This document shows, in pieces, positions 16,453-24,596 of a DNA stretch of 64,000 bases. Position 1 is the first letter of the stretch. Each line of letters starts with the position of its first letter. The DNA is from Clostridia bacterium (GTDB taxonomy: Bacteria > Bacillota > Clostridia > Oscillospirales > Acutalibacteraceae), in the NCBI GenBank assembly GCA_017399535.1, contig JAFQBX010000041.1:1-64000 (forward strand), in the 5' to 3' direction. The notes beneath the pieces are model-generated. The model had not been told where the DNA came from and made no database searches. It saw nothing but the letters and a program-made list of their open reading frames with translations. The translations under genes were made by a program, and so were the position numbers.

Positions 16453-17379
16453 ATGAAAATTTACGGTTCGGTTGCCGAGCTTGTCGGCAACACTCCTCTT
16501 TTAGAATTAAAAAGATTTGCCGAGCTTAACGGCGCAAGGGCGACCATTCTCGCAAAGCTTGAGTTTTTTAATCCTGCCGGTTCGGTAAAGGATAGGGTAG
16601 CAAAGAATATTATCGACGACGCCGAAAAACAGGGCAGATTAAAACCGGGTTCAACCATTATCGAGCCAACATCGGGCAATACGGGAATAGGTCTCGCCGC
16701 AATCGCCGTGTCAAAGGGATACCGCGTGATAATCGTAATGCCCGATTCAATGTCGGAGGAACGTCGTAACTTAATAAAAGCGTATGGAGCCGAGCTTGTA
16801 CTCACCGAGGGAAAACTCGGAATGACCGGCGCTATAAACAGGGCAGAGGAACTCTTAAAAGAAATTCCCGATTCGATTATAGCGGGTCAGTTCGAAAATC
16901 CTGCCAATCCCGAAGCACATTTTACCTCGACAGGACCTGAAATTTGGGAGGATACAGATGGCGAGGTTGACATTTTCGTTGCAGGAGTTGGCACGGGCGG
17001 TACAATCAGCGGTACCGGTAAGTATCTCAAATCAATGAACCCAAACATAAAGGTCGTAGCCGTCGAACCAACCGATTCACCCCTTCTGTCAAAGGGGATT
17101 TCCGGTCCTCACGGATTGCAGGGAATAGGAGCTAATTTCGTTCCCGAAACGCTCGATATCGATATCTATGACGAAATAATCACCGTTTCTACCGAAGAAG
17201 CATTCGCTGCGGCAAAAACACTTGCAAAATCGGAAGGCGTGTTGGTGGGAATTTCGTCGGGAGCAGCTCTCTATGCCGCAAAGGAAATTGCCCTTCGCCC
17301 CGAAAATGACGGTAAGCGAATTGTAGTTCTCCTTGCCGATACGGGCGACCGCTATTTATCTACACCGCTGTTTTTATAA
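16453..17379 (+). CDS. cysK: Cysteine synthase A (O-acetylserine sulfhydrylase)
   Basis: This PLP enzyme makes L-cysteine from O-acetylserine and sulfide in the cytoplasm. The 308 residues match the family. The PLP lysine sits in NPAGSVKDR (near residue 45), the substrate loop is PTSGNTGIGLAA (near 73-84), the phosphate-binding loop is GTGGTISGTGKY (near 180), and the C-terminal DTGDRYLSTPLF is present. GGAGG lies upstream of the ATG. Its last 28 bases overlap the convergent end of bioY, with no terminator visible between them. Confidence 0.96.
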   Translation: MKIYGSVAELVGNTPLLELKRFAELNGARATILAKLEFFNPAGSVKDRVAKNIIDDAEKQGRLKPGSTIIEPTSGNTGIGLAAIAVSKGYRVIIVMPDSMSEERRNLIKAYGAELVLTEGKLGMTGAINRAEELLKEIPDSIIAGQFENPANPEAHFTSTGPEIWEDTDGEVDIFVAGVGTGGTISGTGKYLKSMNPNIKVVAVEPTDSPLLSKGISGPHGLQGIGANFVPETLDIDIYDEIITVSTEEAFAAAKTLAKSEGVLVGISSGAALYAAKEIALRPENDGKRIVVLLADTGDRYLSTPLFL

Positions 17380-17915
17380 TGGGCTGAATTTGACCTTTTA
17401 AACACTGATTTTTCGGCGGCTGATACAATAATAGTTGCCGCAAAAATCTTTATAAAATCAGGAATGATAAAGGGTAAAACGGTCACCAAAACCGCCTTAT
17501 TAAACGGAATTTGCGTGACGGCACTGTACCATGCCGAGCCCAAAAGATAGCATACAAAAAGCGAAATGATATATGAAAATAGAAGTACCGTTTTACGGTG
17601 CTTCTTATTTTTTTGCGCAATAATAGAAATAATTGCCGCCATTATCGGATACGACATAATGTAGCCGCCCGTGGCACCAAAAATTACGCTCGGTCCCGAC
17701 CCGAAGGATGAAAAAATCGGCAGTCCTACACAACCCGAAATTATGTAAACCAAAACAGAGACAATTGCACATTTCAGCTTTAAAAATGAAGCTGCAATCA
17801 TCACGCCTAAGGTTGCCAAAGAAACAGGCACTGAACCGATAGGGAATGTGATGATTGAAAGTAGGCATATAACGGCGGAAAATATTGCTGTTAAAGTAAT
17901 TTCTTTGATTTTCAT
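17352..17915 (-). CDS. bioY: Biotin ECF transporter S component BioY
   Basis: BioY binds biotin in the membrane and works with the shared ECF module (ecfA1-ecfA2-ecfT at 32261-34793 here). There are six hydrophobic segments and the family features GSVPVSLATLGVMIAASFLK and GCVGLPIFSSFGSGPSVIFG, the latter contributing the biotin site. I start at ATG 17915 (MKIKEITLTA, 187 aa), five bases after the birA stop, with the ribosome site inside birA; an upstream in-frame start overlaps birA and is unlikely. It is co-transcribed with birA and so should be controlled by the BirA operator at 18942. Confidence 0.92.
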   Translation of the reverse strand: MKIKEITLTAIFSAVICLLSIITFPIGSVPVSLATLGVMIAASFLKLKCAIVSVLVYIISGCVGLPIFSSFGSGPSVIFGATGGYIMSYPIMAAIISIIAQKNKKHRKTVLLFSYIISLFVCYLLGSAWYSAVTQIPFNKAVLVTVLPFIIPDFIKIFAATIIVSAAEKSVFKRSNSAHYKNSGVDK

Positions 17916-17919
17916 TATC

Positions 17920-18885
17920 TCACTTAACCTTAATGCTGATTTCACCCGATGTCTTTTTTATTATCTCGCCATTGTCGGGTTTGAGTATGATTGCGGCGGT
18001 GTCGTCAATATCGATAACTGTCACTGTTTTCATTTCGCCGTTTTCAATTATGTAAACCTCTTTATTGATTAAAATTGACCTGGCTCGGTATTCATCAATT
18101 ACCGTTTTGTCGTCGGGCGCCTTCATAATTTCGCTAAACTGATTTAGCACCTCTGCGGCAAGTCGGTTTTTTATTCCCCACGGCACGTCCTTTTCATAAA
18201 TCGCCGTTGCAATATCCGCAATTTCAGCATTAAATTTGCCTTTTGGCTCGGTGACGTTTATGCCGATACCGACCACCGCGTATTGAAGCCGCCCTGTCTC
18301 AAAGTCGGATGCTCCCTCGGTGAGAATGCCGCACACCTTTTTGCCGTCGATGAAAATATCATTCACCCATTTTATGCCGACCTTTTTACCGCATACCTTT
18401 TCTATCGCTCGCGAAACGGCAACCGCCGCACCGGTAGTAATAAAAAGCGACCTTTCGGTAGGCATATCGGGGCGAATGAGGATGCTCATATATAATCCGC
18501 CCTTGTCTGAGTAAAAGTGTCTGCCGAGCCGACCTCTGCCTGCCGTTTGAGTTTCGGCAATCACCACCGAGCCGTCCTTTTCTCCCTTTTCTGCGGCGCT
18601 TTTGAGATAGGTGTTGGTTGAGTCGATTTCATTCAAAACGGTTATCATGTATCGATTTTTGTCGGCTAAATGCGCCTCTATCTCATTTTTTGAAATATAA
18701 TCGCCGTCCATCGAATACCCTTTGTTTGTAGTGGCAGAAATGCTGTATCCGTCCTTTCGTAGCGCATTTATCGCCTTCCAAACGGCAGTGCGGCTGATAC
18801 CAAGCGCTTTTGCAATATTTTCGCCCGAAAGGGATTTTCCACCCTCGTTTTTTATAAGTTCTAAAACACGTTCTTTTGTAGTCAA
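17920..18885 (-). CDS. birA: BirA: biotin operon repressor and biotin-protein ligase
   Basis: This bifunctional protein attaches biotin to acyl-carrier targets and represses biotin genes. Residues 1-65 form a winged helix (GENIAKALGISRTAVWKAINALRKDGY), so the regulatory type is present. The ligase domain has STNTYLK, the ATP/biotin loop AGRGRLGRHFYS (near residues 115-126), KWVNDIF and VVGIGINV. 321 residues is normal. The start is TTG at 18885; no ATG lies near. It is the first gene of birA-bioY and its promoter overlaps its own operator, so it should be autoregulated. Confidence 0.95.
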   Translation of the reverse strand: MTTKERVLELIKNEGGKSLSGENIAKALGISRTAVWKAINALRKDGYSISATTNKGYSMDGDYISKNEIEAHLADKNRYMITVLNEIDSTNTYLKSAAEKGEKDGSVVIAETQTAGRGRLGRHFYSDKGGLYMSILIRPDMPTERSLFITTGAAVAVSRAIEKVCGKKVGIKWVNDIFIDGKKVCGILTEGASDFETGRLQYAVVGIGINVTEPKGKFNAEIADIATAIYEKDVPWGIKNRLAAEVLNQFSEIMKAPDDKTVIDEYRARSILINKEVYIIENGEMKTVTVIDIDDTAAIILKPDNGEIIKKTSGEISIKVK

Positions 18886-18919
18886 TTTTATTTCCGCCTT
18901 TTACTCATAGTTGCCATTT

Positions 18920-18948
18920 AGTATAATAAAAACGCTCTCTATTGTCAA
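18920..18948 (-). promoter_or_regulatory. birA-bioY promoter
   Basis: Read on the minus strand: TTGACA (18948-18943), 17-base spacer, TATACT (18925-18920). The -35 hexamer lies inside the left operator half-site, so BirA binding would block RNA polymerase. Confidence 0.8.
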
Positions 18949-18974
18949 CCTTGATAAATCAATCGGGTTTACAA
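18942..18974. promoter_or_regulatory. BirA operator (biotin box)
   Basis: TTGTCAACC (18942-18950), a 15-base spacer, and GGTTTACAA (18966-18974) match the known bacterial biotin operator pattern TTGTnAACC-N14/16-GGTTnACAA. The symmetry extends outward through CTCTCTA/TAGAGAG. Confidence 0.9.
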
Positions 18975-19008
18975 TAGAGAGTGTGTTAAATGCGCATTGT
19001 AGTTGATT

Positions 19009-19308
19009 TTATCTGATTTTCAGTCTTTGACCGGGATATATCATCGACGGGTCGGCGATTTCGTTTATTTCAGCGAGTTTTTCTACCGTTGTGCCGAAGC
19101 GGTTTGCGAGAATGAAAAGCGTGTCGCCCGAGCGGACTGTATAATAATTCGGAGTCGGTCCGACGGGAATTCTGATTTGCTGACCGATGCTCAGTTTGTC
19201 CGGCTCTTTTATTCGGTTGAATCGGGCAAGTACCTCAACGGGCAGTCCGTAGCGTCGCGAAATTGAATAGAGAGTGTCTCCCGGCTTTGCGAGATATATG
19301 ATGACCAA
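19009..19308 (-). CDS. Two-LysM-domain protein
   Basis: The protein is essentially two LysM modules: YLAKPGDTLYSISRRYGLPV and YYTVRSGDTLFILANRFGTT, each ending in a GQQIRIP/GQRLKIR strand. LysM binds N-acetylglucosamine-containing glycans such as peptidoglycan. I choose TTG 19308 (about 99 aa) because AAGGAGG lies 9 bases upstream; longer in-frame starts would place that site inside the gene. With this start there is no signal peptide, so export is unexplained; a spore-coat or phage-like LysM role is possible. It lies between birA and the two-component genes. Confidence 0.8.
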   Translation of the reverse strand: MVIIYLAKPGDTLYSISRRYGLPVEVLARFNRIKEPDKLSIGQQIRIPVGPTPNYYTVRSGDTLFILANRFGTTVEKLAEINEIADPSMIYPGQRLKIR

Positions 19309-19375
19309 AATAATCAACCTCCTTCGCCACATTATATGCAGAAAAAAGCACGTTGACAAAGGAGATTGGCTTAAT

Positions 19376-20935
19376 TTAGTTTTCGTTATCGGAAATCCTT
19401 TCGGGGAGCTGTGGAATGGGTGTCAAATACGCCCTGTCAACCTCGAACCAGAAGCAAACACCGTTCTCGATATTATAAACGCCGAAGCTGTTATTGTGAG
19501 CGAGAATGATTGCCCTGACTATTGAAAGACCGAGTCCGAATCGGTTTTCTGTGCGATTGTGCGATTTGTCGCCACGCCAGAAGCTTGTCCATATTTTTTC
19601 CATGTGAGAGGGTTTTACCGACGAGCCGGTGTTGATTACCGAAAGTCGTATTTTTTGATTGTCGTTGGGCGATTCGGCTATGCGGATGTTGATTTTACCG
19701 CCCTCGTTTACGTGGCTGACAGCGTTTGAAACATAGTTCTGAATAGCATTTCCTATTAGCATTTCGTCGGCGTTTACCATAGCTGAACTTGGCGCATCGA
19801 TTGATATCGAAACGCTCTTGTTTTCGACCGCTTGACCGAACGAGTCAAGTAAGGTTTCGCAATACGAAACAAGGTCGTATATGCGGTATTCGGGCATAAA
19901 GCCGCCTTCGAGCTTGGACAGTTCGAGCAGCTTTATTACAAGGTGATTCATTCTTTCGGTTTCGTTGCGAATGACTGCCGAGTATTTTTTACGCTTTTCG
20001 GGGTTTTCAGCCATCTTGCTGTCAATCGCTTCGGCGTACCCCTGAATTATCGAAATGGGCGTTTTCAGCTCGTGTGAAACGTTGGCGATAAAGCCCTTTC
20101 GCATCTTATCAATGCGTCTTTCTAACTCGATTTCATTTTGCAGCTTACGATTTTGCTCGTTAAGCTGACCGAGCGCGTTATCGAGCGCGACCGAAAGATT
20201 GTTTATCGAGCAGGCAAGCTGACCGATTTCGTCATCCGATTCGATAATCAGCTTTTGGTTAAAATCAAGTCCTGCCATTTTGACGGCAATATTATTCATA
20301 TCCGAAATCGGTCGCGAAAATCTCCTTGAAAACACAATCGACCACAAAAGCGCTACTATCAGTCCGAGTGACGAAACTATGATGATAAATTCACTCGCAA
20401 TGCTTGACGATTGCTTGATTAAATTCTCCTGAACGATTACGTTAACGGCATAGCCGTTTCCGAAATTTCTCGAATAAACGAGATAATCGGTGGCTGAATT
20501 GGGCAGAGAAAGGGTAAAATACTGCCCGCTTTTGTACTCGCTTTTTTCGGTTACATATTTACCGTAGTGAAAGTTTCCGATAAGCATATCGAATCCCGTT
20601 ACGTTTGGACGGCCGCCAAACATATTCTGCCTTATGGTTGAATAAATGAGATTTTCGTTGTAATAAATTCCGATAACAACGTTGTGTTCACTTTCAAGAT
20701 TTTGGAATATCTCTGCGGCGGTCATTTTATCGTCCAGAGGTGTGTTTTCCACTATTTTTGCGCATTTGACTAATATGTTCTTTTCACGCCACTCAAAGTA
20801 TTTGGGCAGAAAATACGTGTTTGCTGATATGTTTATCAGTGTTATAACCGAAAGTACAATCAGTATATTGGCAAAAAGGCGCCGCCAAATTTTATGTTTT
20901 CTGATTTTTTTGTTAGTTATCAAGCTTGTATCCAA
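19376..20935 (-). CDS. Membrane sensor histidine kinase (two-component)
   Basis: The 519-residue protein has a transmembrane segment near residues 19-38, an extracytoplasmic sensor of about 145 residues, a second segment near 183-203, a HAMP region, and a HisKA domain with SHELKTPISIIQGYAEA (His near 288). The HATPase domain has the N box NYVSNAVSHVNEGGKI and the G box GLGLSIVRA. It should phosphorylate the OmpR-type regulator encoded just upstream; the genes overlap by about 23 bases at a TTG start, and another TTG 12 bases later is an alternative. The signal is unknown. VanS/PhoR-like architecture. Confidence 0.93.
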   Translation of the reverse strand: MDTSLITNKKIRKHKIWRRLFANILIVLSVITLINISANTYFLPKYFEWREKNILVKCAKIVENTPLDDKMTAAEIFQNLESEHNVVIGIYYNENLIYSTIRQNMFGGRPNVTGFDMLIGNFHYGKYVTEKSEYKSGQYFTLSLPNSATDYLVYSRNFGNGYAVNVIVQENLIKQSSSIASEFIIIVSSLGLIVALLWSIVFSRRFSRPISDMNNIAVKMAGLDFNQKLIIESDDEIGQLACSINNLSVALDNALGQLNEQNRKLQNEIELERRIDKMRKGFIANVSHELKTPISIIQGYAEAIDSKMAENPEKRKKYSAVIRNETERMNHLVIKLLELSKLEGGFMPEYRIYDLVSYCETLLDSFGQAVENKSVSISIDAPSSAMVNADEMLIGNAIQNYVSNAVSHVNEGGKINIRIAESPNDNQKIRLSVINTGSSVKPSHMEKIWTSFWRGDKSHNRTENRFGLGLSIVRAIILAHNNSFGVYNIENGVCFWFEVDRAYLTPIPQLPERISDNEN

Positions 20936-21575
20936 CTCCGTAAATGGTTTTTAGGTGTTCATTTCCGTATTCGCCGAGCTTGACTCTGAGACGCGCTATG
21001 TGCGAGTCAACCGTCCTGATGTCGCCGTCATAATCATAGCCCCAAATTAAGTCAAGCAGCTGGTCACGGGTAAAGACGCGACCTGTATTTTCTTTCAATG
21101 TTTTGAGCAGCTCGAATTCTTTTACGGTCAGGTCAAGCGGCTTTGAATCAATGGTAGCCGTGTATGCTTCCGAGTTGATTACCAGCCCCGTATCAATCTG
21201 CACGTTGCCCTTTGACCGCTTGATAAGAGCGTCGATTCGCTTTTCGAGTACGGCAAGCGAAAACGGCTTTGTTACGTAGTCATCGGCACCCGATTCGAAT
21301 CCCATAAGCTGATCGAATTCCTGGCTTCGTGCAGTCAGCATGAGAATCGGCACCGATGAAAATTCGCGGATTTTCTTTGTTGCCGACCAACCGTCGAGCT
21401 CGGGCATCATAACGTCCATAATTATCGCATCGGTGTCCGAATTTTTTTCTAAAAGGGAGATAGCAACGTCGCCGTCATCCGCTTGTAAAACCTCGTATCC
21501 TTCGACCTCAAAATAGTCGGCAACCAACTCTCTCAAAGCCGGTTCGTCATCTGCAACGATAATCTTTTTACTCAT
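20913..21575 (-). CDS. OmpR/PhoB-family response regulator
   Basis: The receiver domain contains the acidic pocket ADDEP and phospho-acceptor Asp54 in IIMDVMMPELDG, the conserved LTAR Thr and the YVTKPF Lys. The C-terminal winged helix (LTVKEFELLKTLKENTGRVF and VDSHIARLRVKLGEY) binds DNA. 220 residues is normal. It is translationally coupled to the histidine kinase downstream. Its targets are not visible; the neighbouring LysM gene on the same strand is one candidate, which is inference only. Confidence 0.95.
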   Translation of the reverse strand: MSKKIIVADDEPALRELVADYFEVEGYEVLQADDGDVAISLLEKNSDTDAIIMDVMMPELDGWSATKKIREFSSVPILMLTARSQEFDQLMGFESGADDYVTKPFSLAVLEKRIDALIKRSKGNVQIDTGLVINSEAYTATIDSKPLDLTVKEFELLKTLKENTGRVFTRDQLLDLIWGYDYDGDIRTVDSHIARLRVKLGEYGNEHLKTIYGVGYKLDN

Positions 21576-21741
21576 ATATTTTTAAACCGTCCTTTTTTCA
21601 TTGTTTACGAGTATTATTATACTGCGGCTATTTTACGTTTTTATGGCAAAAAATATAAATAAACTGTGAACATCTCGTTAAAAATACACCTTATATGATT
21701 ATATTATACATTATTATGCGAAATCTTCAATATTTTTTGCT

Positions 21742-21859
21742 TGACATTGAGTTTCGGTTGTGTTATTCTGTTAAAGCCGCATATTACGGGCTTTTATAAA
21801 AAAGTGAGTTTACTCCGCCCCTAAATAGCGAGACTATAATTAAGGCAGGTGCCAAAGAA
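21742..21859 (+). promoter_or_regulatory. rplU promoter and L21 ribosomal-protein leader
   Basis: TTGACA, a 17-base spacer and TATTCT form a good promoter starting near 21742. The untranslated leader contains ACTCCGCC...GCGAGACT...AAGGCAGGTGCC just before the start, which resembles the Firmicutes L21 leader (RF00559) as I remember it. Such leaders mediate autogenous control of the L21-Prp-L27 operon. A covariance-model match would confirm. Confidence 0.65.
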
Positions 21860-22168
21860 ATGTACGCAATTATCGTTACCGGAGGCAAACAGTACAAGGT
21901 AGAAAACGGAGATGTTATCTACATCGAAAAGCTGGATGTCAACGAAGATGAAACTGTTACCTTTGATAAGGTTGTCGCAGTTAATGATGACAACGGATTA
22001 AAGGCAGGAGCTCCCTACATCGAGGGTTGCACCGTAACAGGTAAGGTGCTCAAGAACGGTAAGGGAAAGAAGATCACAGTCTTCACCTACAAGCCGAAGA
22101 AGAGCGCTCGTAAGCTCGGTCATAGACAGCCGTATACAAAGGTACAGATCGAAGCTATCAACGCATAA
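21860..22168 (+). CDS. rplU: 50S ribosomal protein L21
   Basis: The 102 residues show the L21 signature: [20 protein letters not shown] at the start, [20 protein letters not shown], and the C-terminal [19 protein letters not shown]21 binds 23S rRNA in the large subunit. It opens the operon rplU-prp-rpmA and lies behind the L21-type leader. Confidence 0.98.
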   Translation: MYAIIVTGGKQYKVENGDVIYIEKLDVNEDETVTFDKVVAVNDDNGLKAGAPYIEGCTVTGKVLKNGKGKKITVFTYKPKKSARKLGHRQPYTKVQIEAINA

Positions 22169-22187
22169 GCTAAGAAAACAAGAAAAA

Positions 22188-22514
22188 ATGACGAAGGCAA
22201 CTTTTTATTTCGAAAACGAAAGTATAATCGGCTTTTTATTGGTCGGTCATACTGCTGACAACGACACCGAAGAGGGACGAATAATCTGTTCCGCAATTTC
22301 GAGTGCGACCTATATGGCGGCAAATACCGTCACCGAGATAATCGGAAACAAGGCGAAAATAGATGTCAGCGACGGAAAAATGAGCTTAAAATTAGCAAGG
22401 CCTTACCAGTCATCACAGAATGTATTGCAAGGGTTAAAGCTTCATTTAGAAGGACTTGCCGAGCAATACCACGATTACATTGCAGTTAACATGGAGGTGC
22501 AACACAATGCTTAA
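22188..22514 (+). CDS. prp: Ribosomal-processing cysteine protease Prp
   Basis: Prp cleaves the N-terminal extension of L27 in Firmicutes. The 108 residues carry the catalytic His in [13 protein letters not shown] (near residue 20) and Cys in [12 protein letters not shown] (near 33), spaced as in the family. It lies in the canonical position between rplU and rpmA and overlaps the rpmA start by 8 bases. The ribosome site is weak. Confidence 0.93.
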   Translation: MTKATFYFENESIIGFLLVGHTADNDTEEGRIICSAISSATYMAANTVTEIIGNKAKIDVSDGKMSLKLARPYQSSQNVLQGLKLHLEGLAEQYHDYIAVNMEVQHNA

Positions 22515-22791
22515 GATCAACATTCAGTTATTCGCTCATAAAAAAGGTATGGGTTCAACAAAGAACGGTCGTGACTCCGAGTCAAAGCGCCTCGGCGTAA
22601 AGCGTGCCGACGGTCAGACTGTACTCGCAGGTAACATTCTCGTTCGTCAGCGCGGTACCCATTTCCATCCGGGTAATAATGTTGGACGCGGCTCCGACGA
22701 TACCCTTTTTGCCAAAATTGATGGCAAGGTTAAGTTCGAGACATACAGCGGCGGACGCAAGAGAGTTAGCGTTTACGCAGTAGAACAGTAA
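22507..22791 (+). CDS. rpmA: 50S ribosomal protein L27 with cleavable N-terminal extension
   Basis: I start at ATG 22507 ([14 protein letters not shown]), preceded by GGAGG. The eight residues before AHKKG form the MLxxNLQxF-type extension that Prp removes in Firmicutes, so the mature protein begins at A-H-K-K-G. The rest ([33 protein letters not shown]) is standard L27, which contacts the peptidyl transferase centre. A longer upstream frame exists but lies inside prp. Confidence 0.97.
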   Translation: MLKINIQLFAHKKGMGSTKNGRDSESKRLGVKRADGQTVLAGNILVRQRGTHFHPGNNVGRGSDDTLFAKIDGKVKFETYSGGRKRVSVYAVEQ

Positions 22792-22808
22792 TTTTATCTT
22801 ATGACCTT

Positions 22809-22846
22809 AAAAAGTCTCGGGCATACTATGTCCGAGACTTTTCTTT
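22809..22846 (+). terminator. Hairpin with T-rich tail between rpmA and obg
   Basis: AGTCTCGGGCAT pairs with ATGTCCGAGACT (one wobble) around ACT, followed by TTTTCTTTT. It ends just before the obg ribosome binding site (AAAGGAG), so it can act as a partial terminator lowering obg relative to ribosomal proteins. Confidence 0.65.
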
Positions 22847-22861
22847 TAAAGGAGAAACAAT

Positions 22862-24132
22862 ATGTTTGCAGATATTGCGACAATATTCGTAAAGGCAGGA
22901 AACGGCGGCGACGGAGCCGTCACCTTTCATCGCGAAAAGTACGTTGCATCGGGTGGACCTGATGGCGGCGACGGCGGAAAGGGCGGCGACATTATATTAG
23001 AGGTTGACGACAATCTCTCGACACTCGCCGATTTCCGATACAAGCGCAAATATTTTGCCGAAAACGGACAAAAGGGAAGCGGTGGTCGTTGCTATGGTAA
23101 ATGGGCACCAAACCTGACCATAAAGGTGCCTCGCGGTACGGTCGTTTACGACAATGCGACCAATCGACTCATCGTCGATATGTCGGATAAGGAAACCTTC
23201 GTATTGGCAAAGGGCGGAAAGGGCGGCTTTGGCAACATCCATTTTGCCACCTCAACCCGTCAAACACCTCGATTTGCAAAGGCAGGAGCGCCCGGTGAAG
23301 AATACGAAATTCGCCTTGAACTGAAATTACTTGCCGACGTAGGTTTAATCGGCTTCCCGAACGTAGGTAAATCGACCTTAATTTCGGTAGTATCGATGGC
23401 AAAGCCGAAGATTGCGAATTATCATTTTACTACACTTACACCCGTTCTGGGCGTTGTTCGAATGGACGAAGAAAATTCGTTTGTAATGGCGGATATTCCC
23501 GGACTTATCGAGGGTGCAGGAGAGGGCATAGGACTCGGTCACGAGTTTTTGCGTCACGTTGACCGTTGCCGATTGCTCGTCCACGTTATCGACGCATCAG
23601 GAAGCGAAGGTCGCGATCCCATTGACGATTTTGAAAAAATCAATCGTGAGCTTGCCGTTTTGACGAGGGACTTGCCACCCGTCCTCAGATTGTTGCCGCT
23701 AATAAATGCGACCTCACCGACGAGGACAAAATTGCCGAATTAAAGGAATACTTCGATAAAAAGGGAATACCCTTCTTTCCGATTATGGCGCCGATTGCCG
23801 AGGGAACAGGCGAGCTAATCAATTACGTAGCTGCAGAACTTGCAAAGTTGCCGCCGATAAAGGTTTACGAATCGGAACCCGAGCCCGAACCTGACTATTC
23901 GAAAAAGACCGAACGCGATTTTTCTATTCGTAAGGAGGACGGAGTTTTCATTGTCGAAGCACCTTGGCTGCTTAAGGTTATGGAAACCATCAACCCCAAC
24001 GAATACGATTCGCTTCAATATTTTGAGCGTGTGCTTAAAATGAGCGGAATTTTAGCCGCTTTGGTAAAGGCAGGTGTCCAGGAGGGCGACACCGTCAGCA
24101 TTTACGACGTCGAATTCGATTACGTTCCCTAA
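22862..24132 (+). CDS. obg: GTPase Obg, interrupted by an apparent one-base frameshift
   Basis: Obg is an essential GTPase of ribosome assembly and stress signalling. The glycine-rich Obg domain ([20 protein letters not shown]) is followed by the G domain with G1 GFPNVGKST and G3 DIPGLIEG. The first frame ends at 23743. Near 23675-23681, after [17 protein letters not shown], the homologous sequence continues in the -1 frame as [12 protein letters not shown] (G4 NKCD) and runs to the OCT domain ([18 protein letters not shown]), ending at 24132. Adding one base restores about 423 aa, the normal length. Because obg is essential, a sequencing or assembly error is more likely than a null; programmed frameshifting is less likely. 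Confidence 0.9.
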
Positions 24133-24170
24133 TTTTTGATAAAAGCTAAAAAAGGAGCTATACTAAAAAA

Positions 24171-24551
24171 ATGCCCGAAATGACCAATCCCAATCAGCTC
24201 AGTCCTCTCACACTCGCGTTTATGGGCGATGCCGTTTACGAAATTCTCGTGAGAGAAAGCATCGTAACCGCCGCCAACCGCCAGTCGAAAAAACTGCATA
24301 ACGAGTCGATAAAAATGGTTAACGCCTCAGCACAGGCAAAGGCGGCAGAATTCATTTTTGACCACCTCACCGACGAGGAAAAGGCGGTTTACAAGAGGGG
24401 GAAAAACGCTCACGTTGACCATTTTCCAAAAGGGGCAACACCCATGGAATACAATATGGCAACGGGACTCGAAGCACTTTTCGGTTGGCTCCATCTCTGC
24501 GGTAAAAGCGACCGCATAAACGAACTTTTTGACCTCATTAAAAATAAATAA
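24171..24551 (+). CDS. mrnC: Mini-ribonuclease III (MrnC)
   Basis: MrnC is an RNase III catalytic domain without a dsRNA-binding domain; in Bacillus it matures 23S rRNA. The 126 residues contain the signature LAFMGDAVYEILVRE (acidic catalytic residues), KRGKNAHVDHFPKGA and ATGLEALFGWLHLCG. AAAAGGAG precedes the ATG. It follows obg by about 40 bases and ends in the terminator at 24562. B. subtilis keeps mrnC next to cysS; here it is with obg. Confidence 0.93.
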   Translation: MPEMTNPNQLSPLTLAFMGDAVYEILVRESIVTAANRQSKKLHNESIKMVNASAQAKAAEFIFDHLTDEEKAVYKRGKNAHVDHFPKGATPMEYNMATGLEALFGWLHLCGKSDRINELFDLIKNK

Positions 24552-24561
24552 TCGCATAAAA

Positions 24562-24596
24562 AAGGATTGCAGTTTATTCGCTGCAATCCCTTTTTG
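24562..24596. terminator. Bidirectional terminator between mrnC and GH3
   Basis: GGATTGCAG pairs with CTGCAATCC around TTTATTCG, flanked by AAAAAA and TTTTT. It separates convergent genes. Confidence 0.85.
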
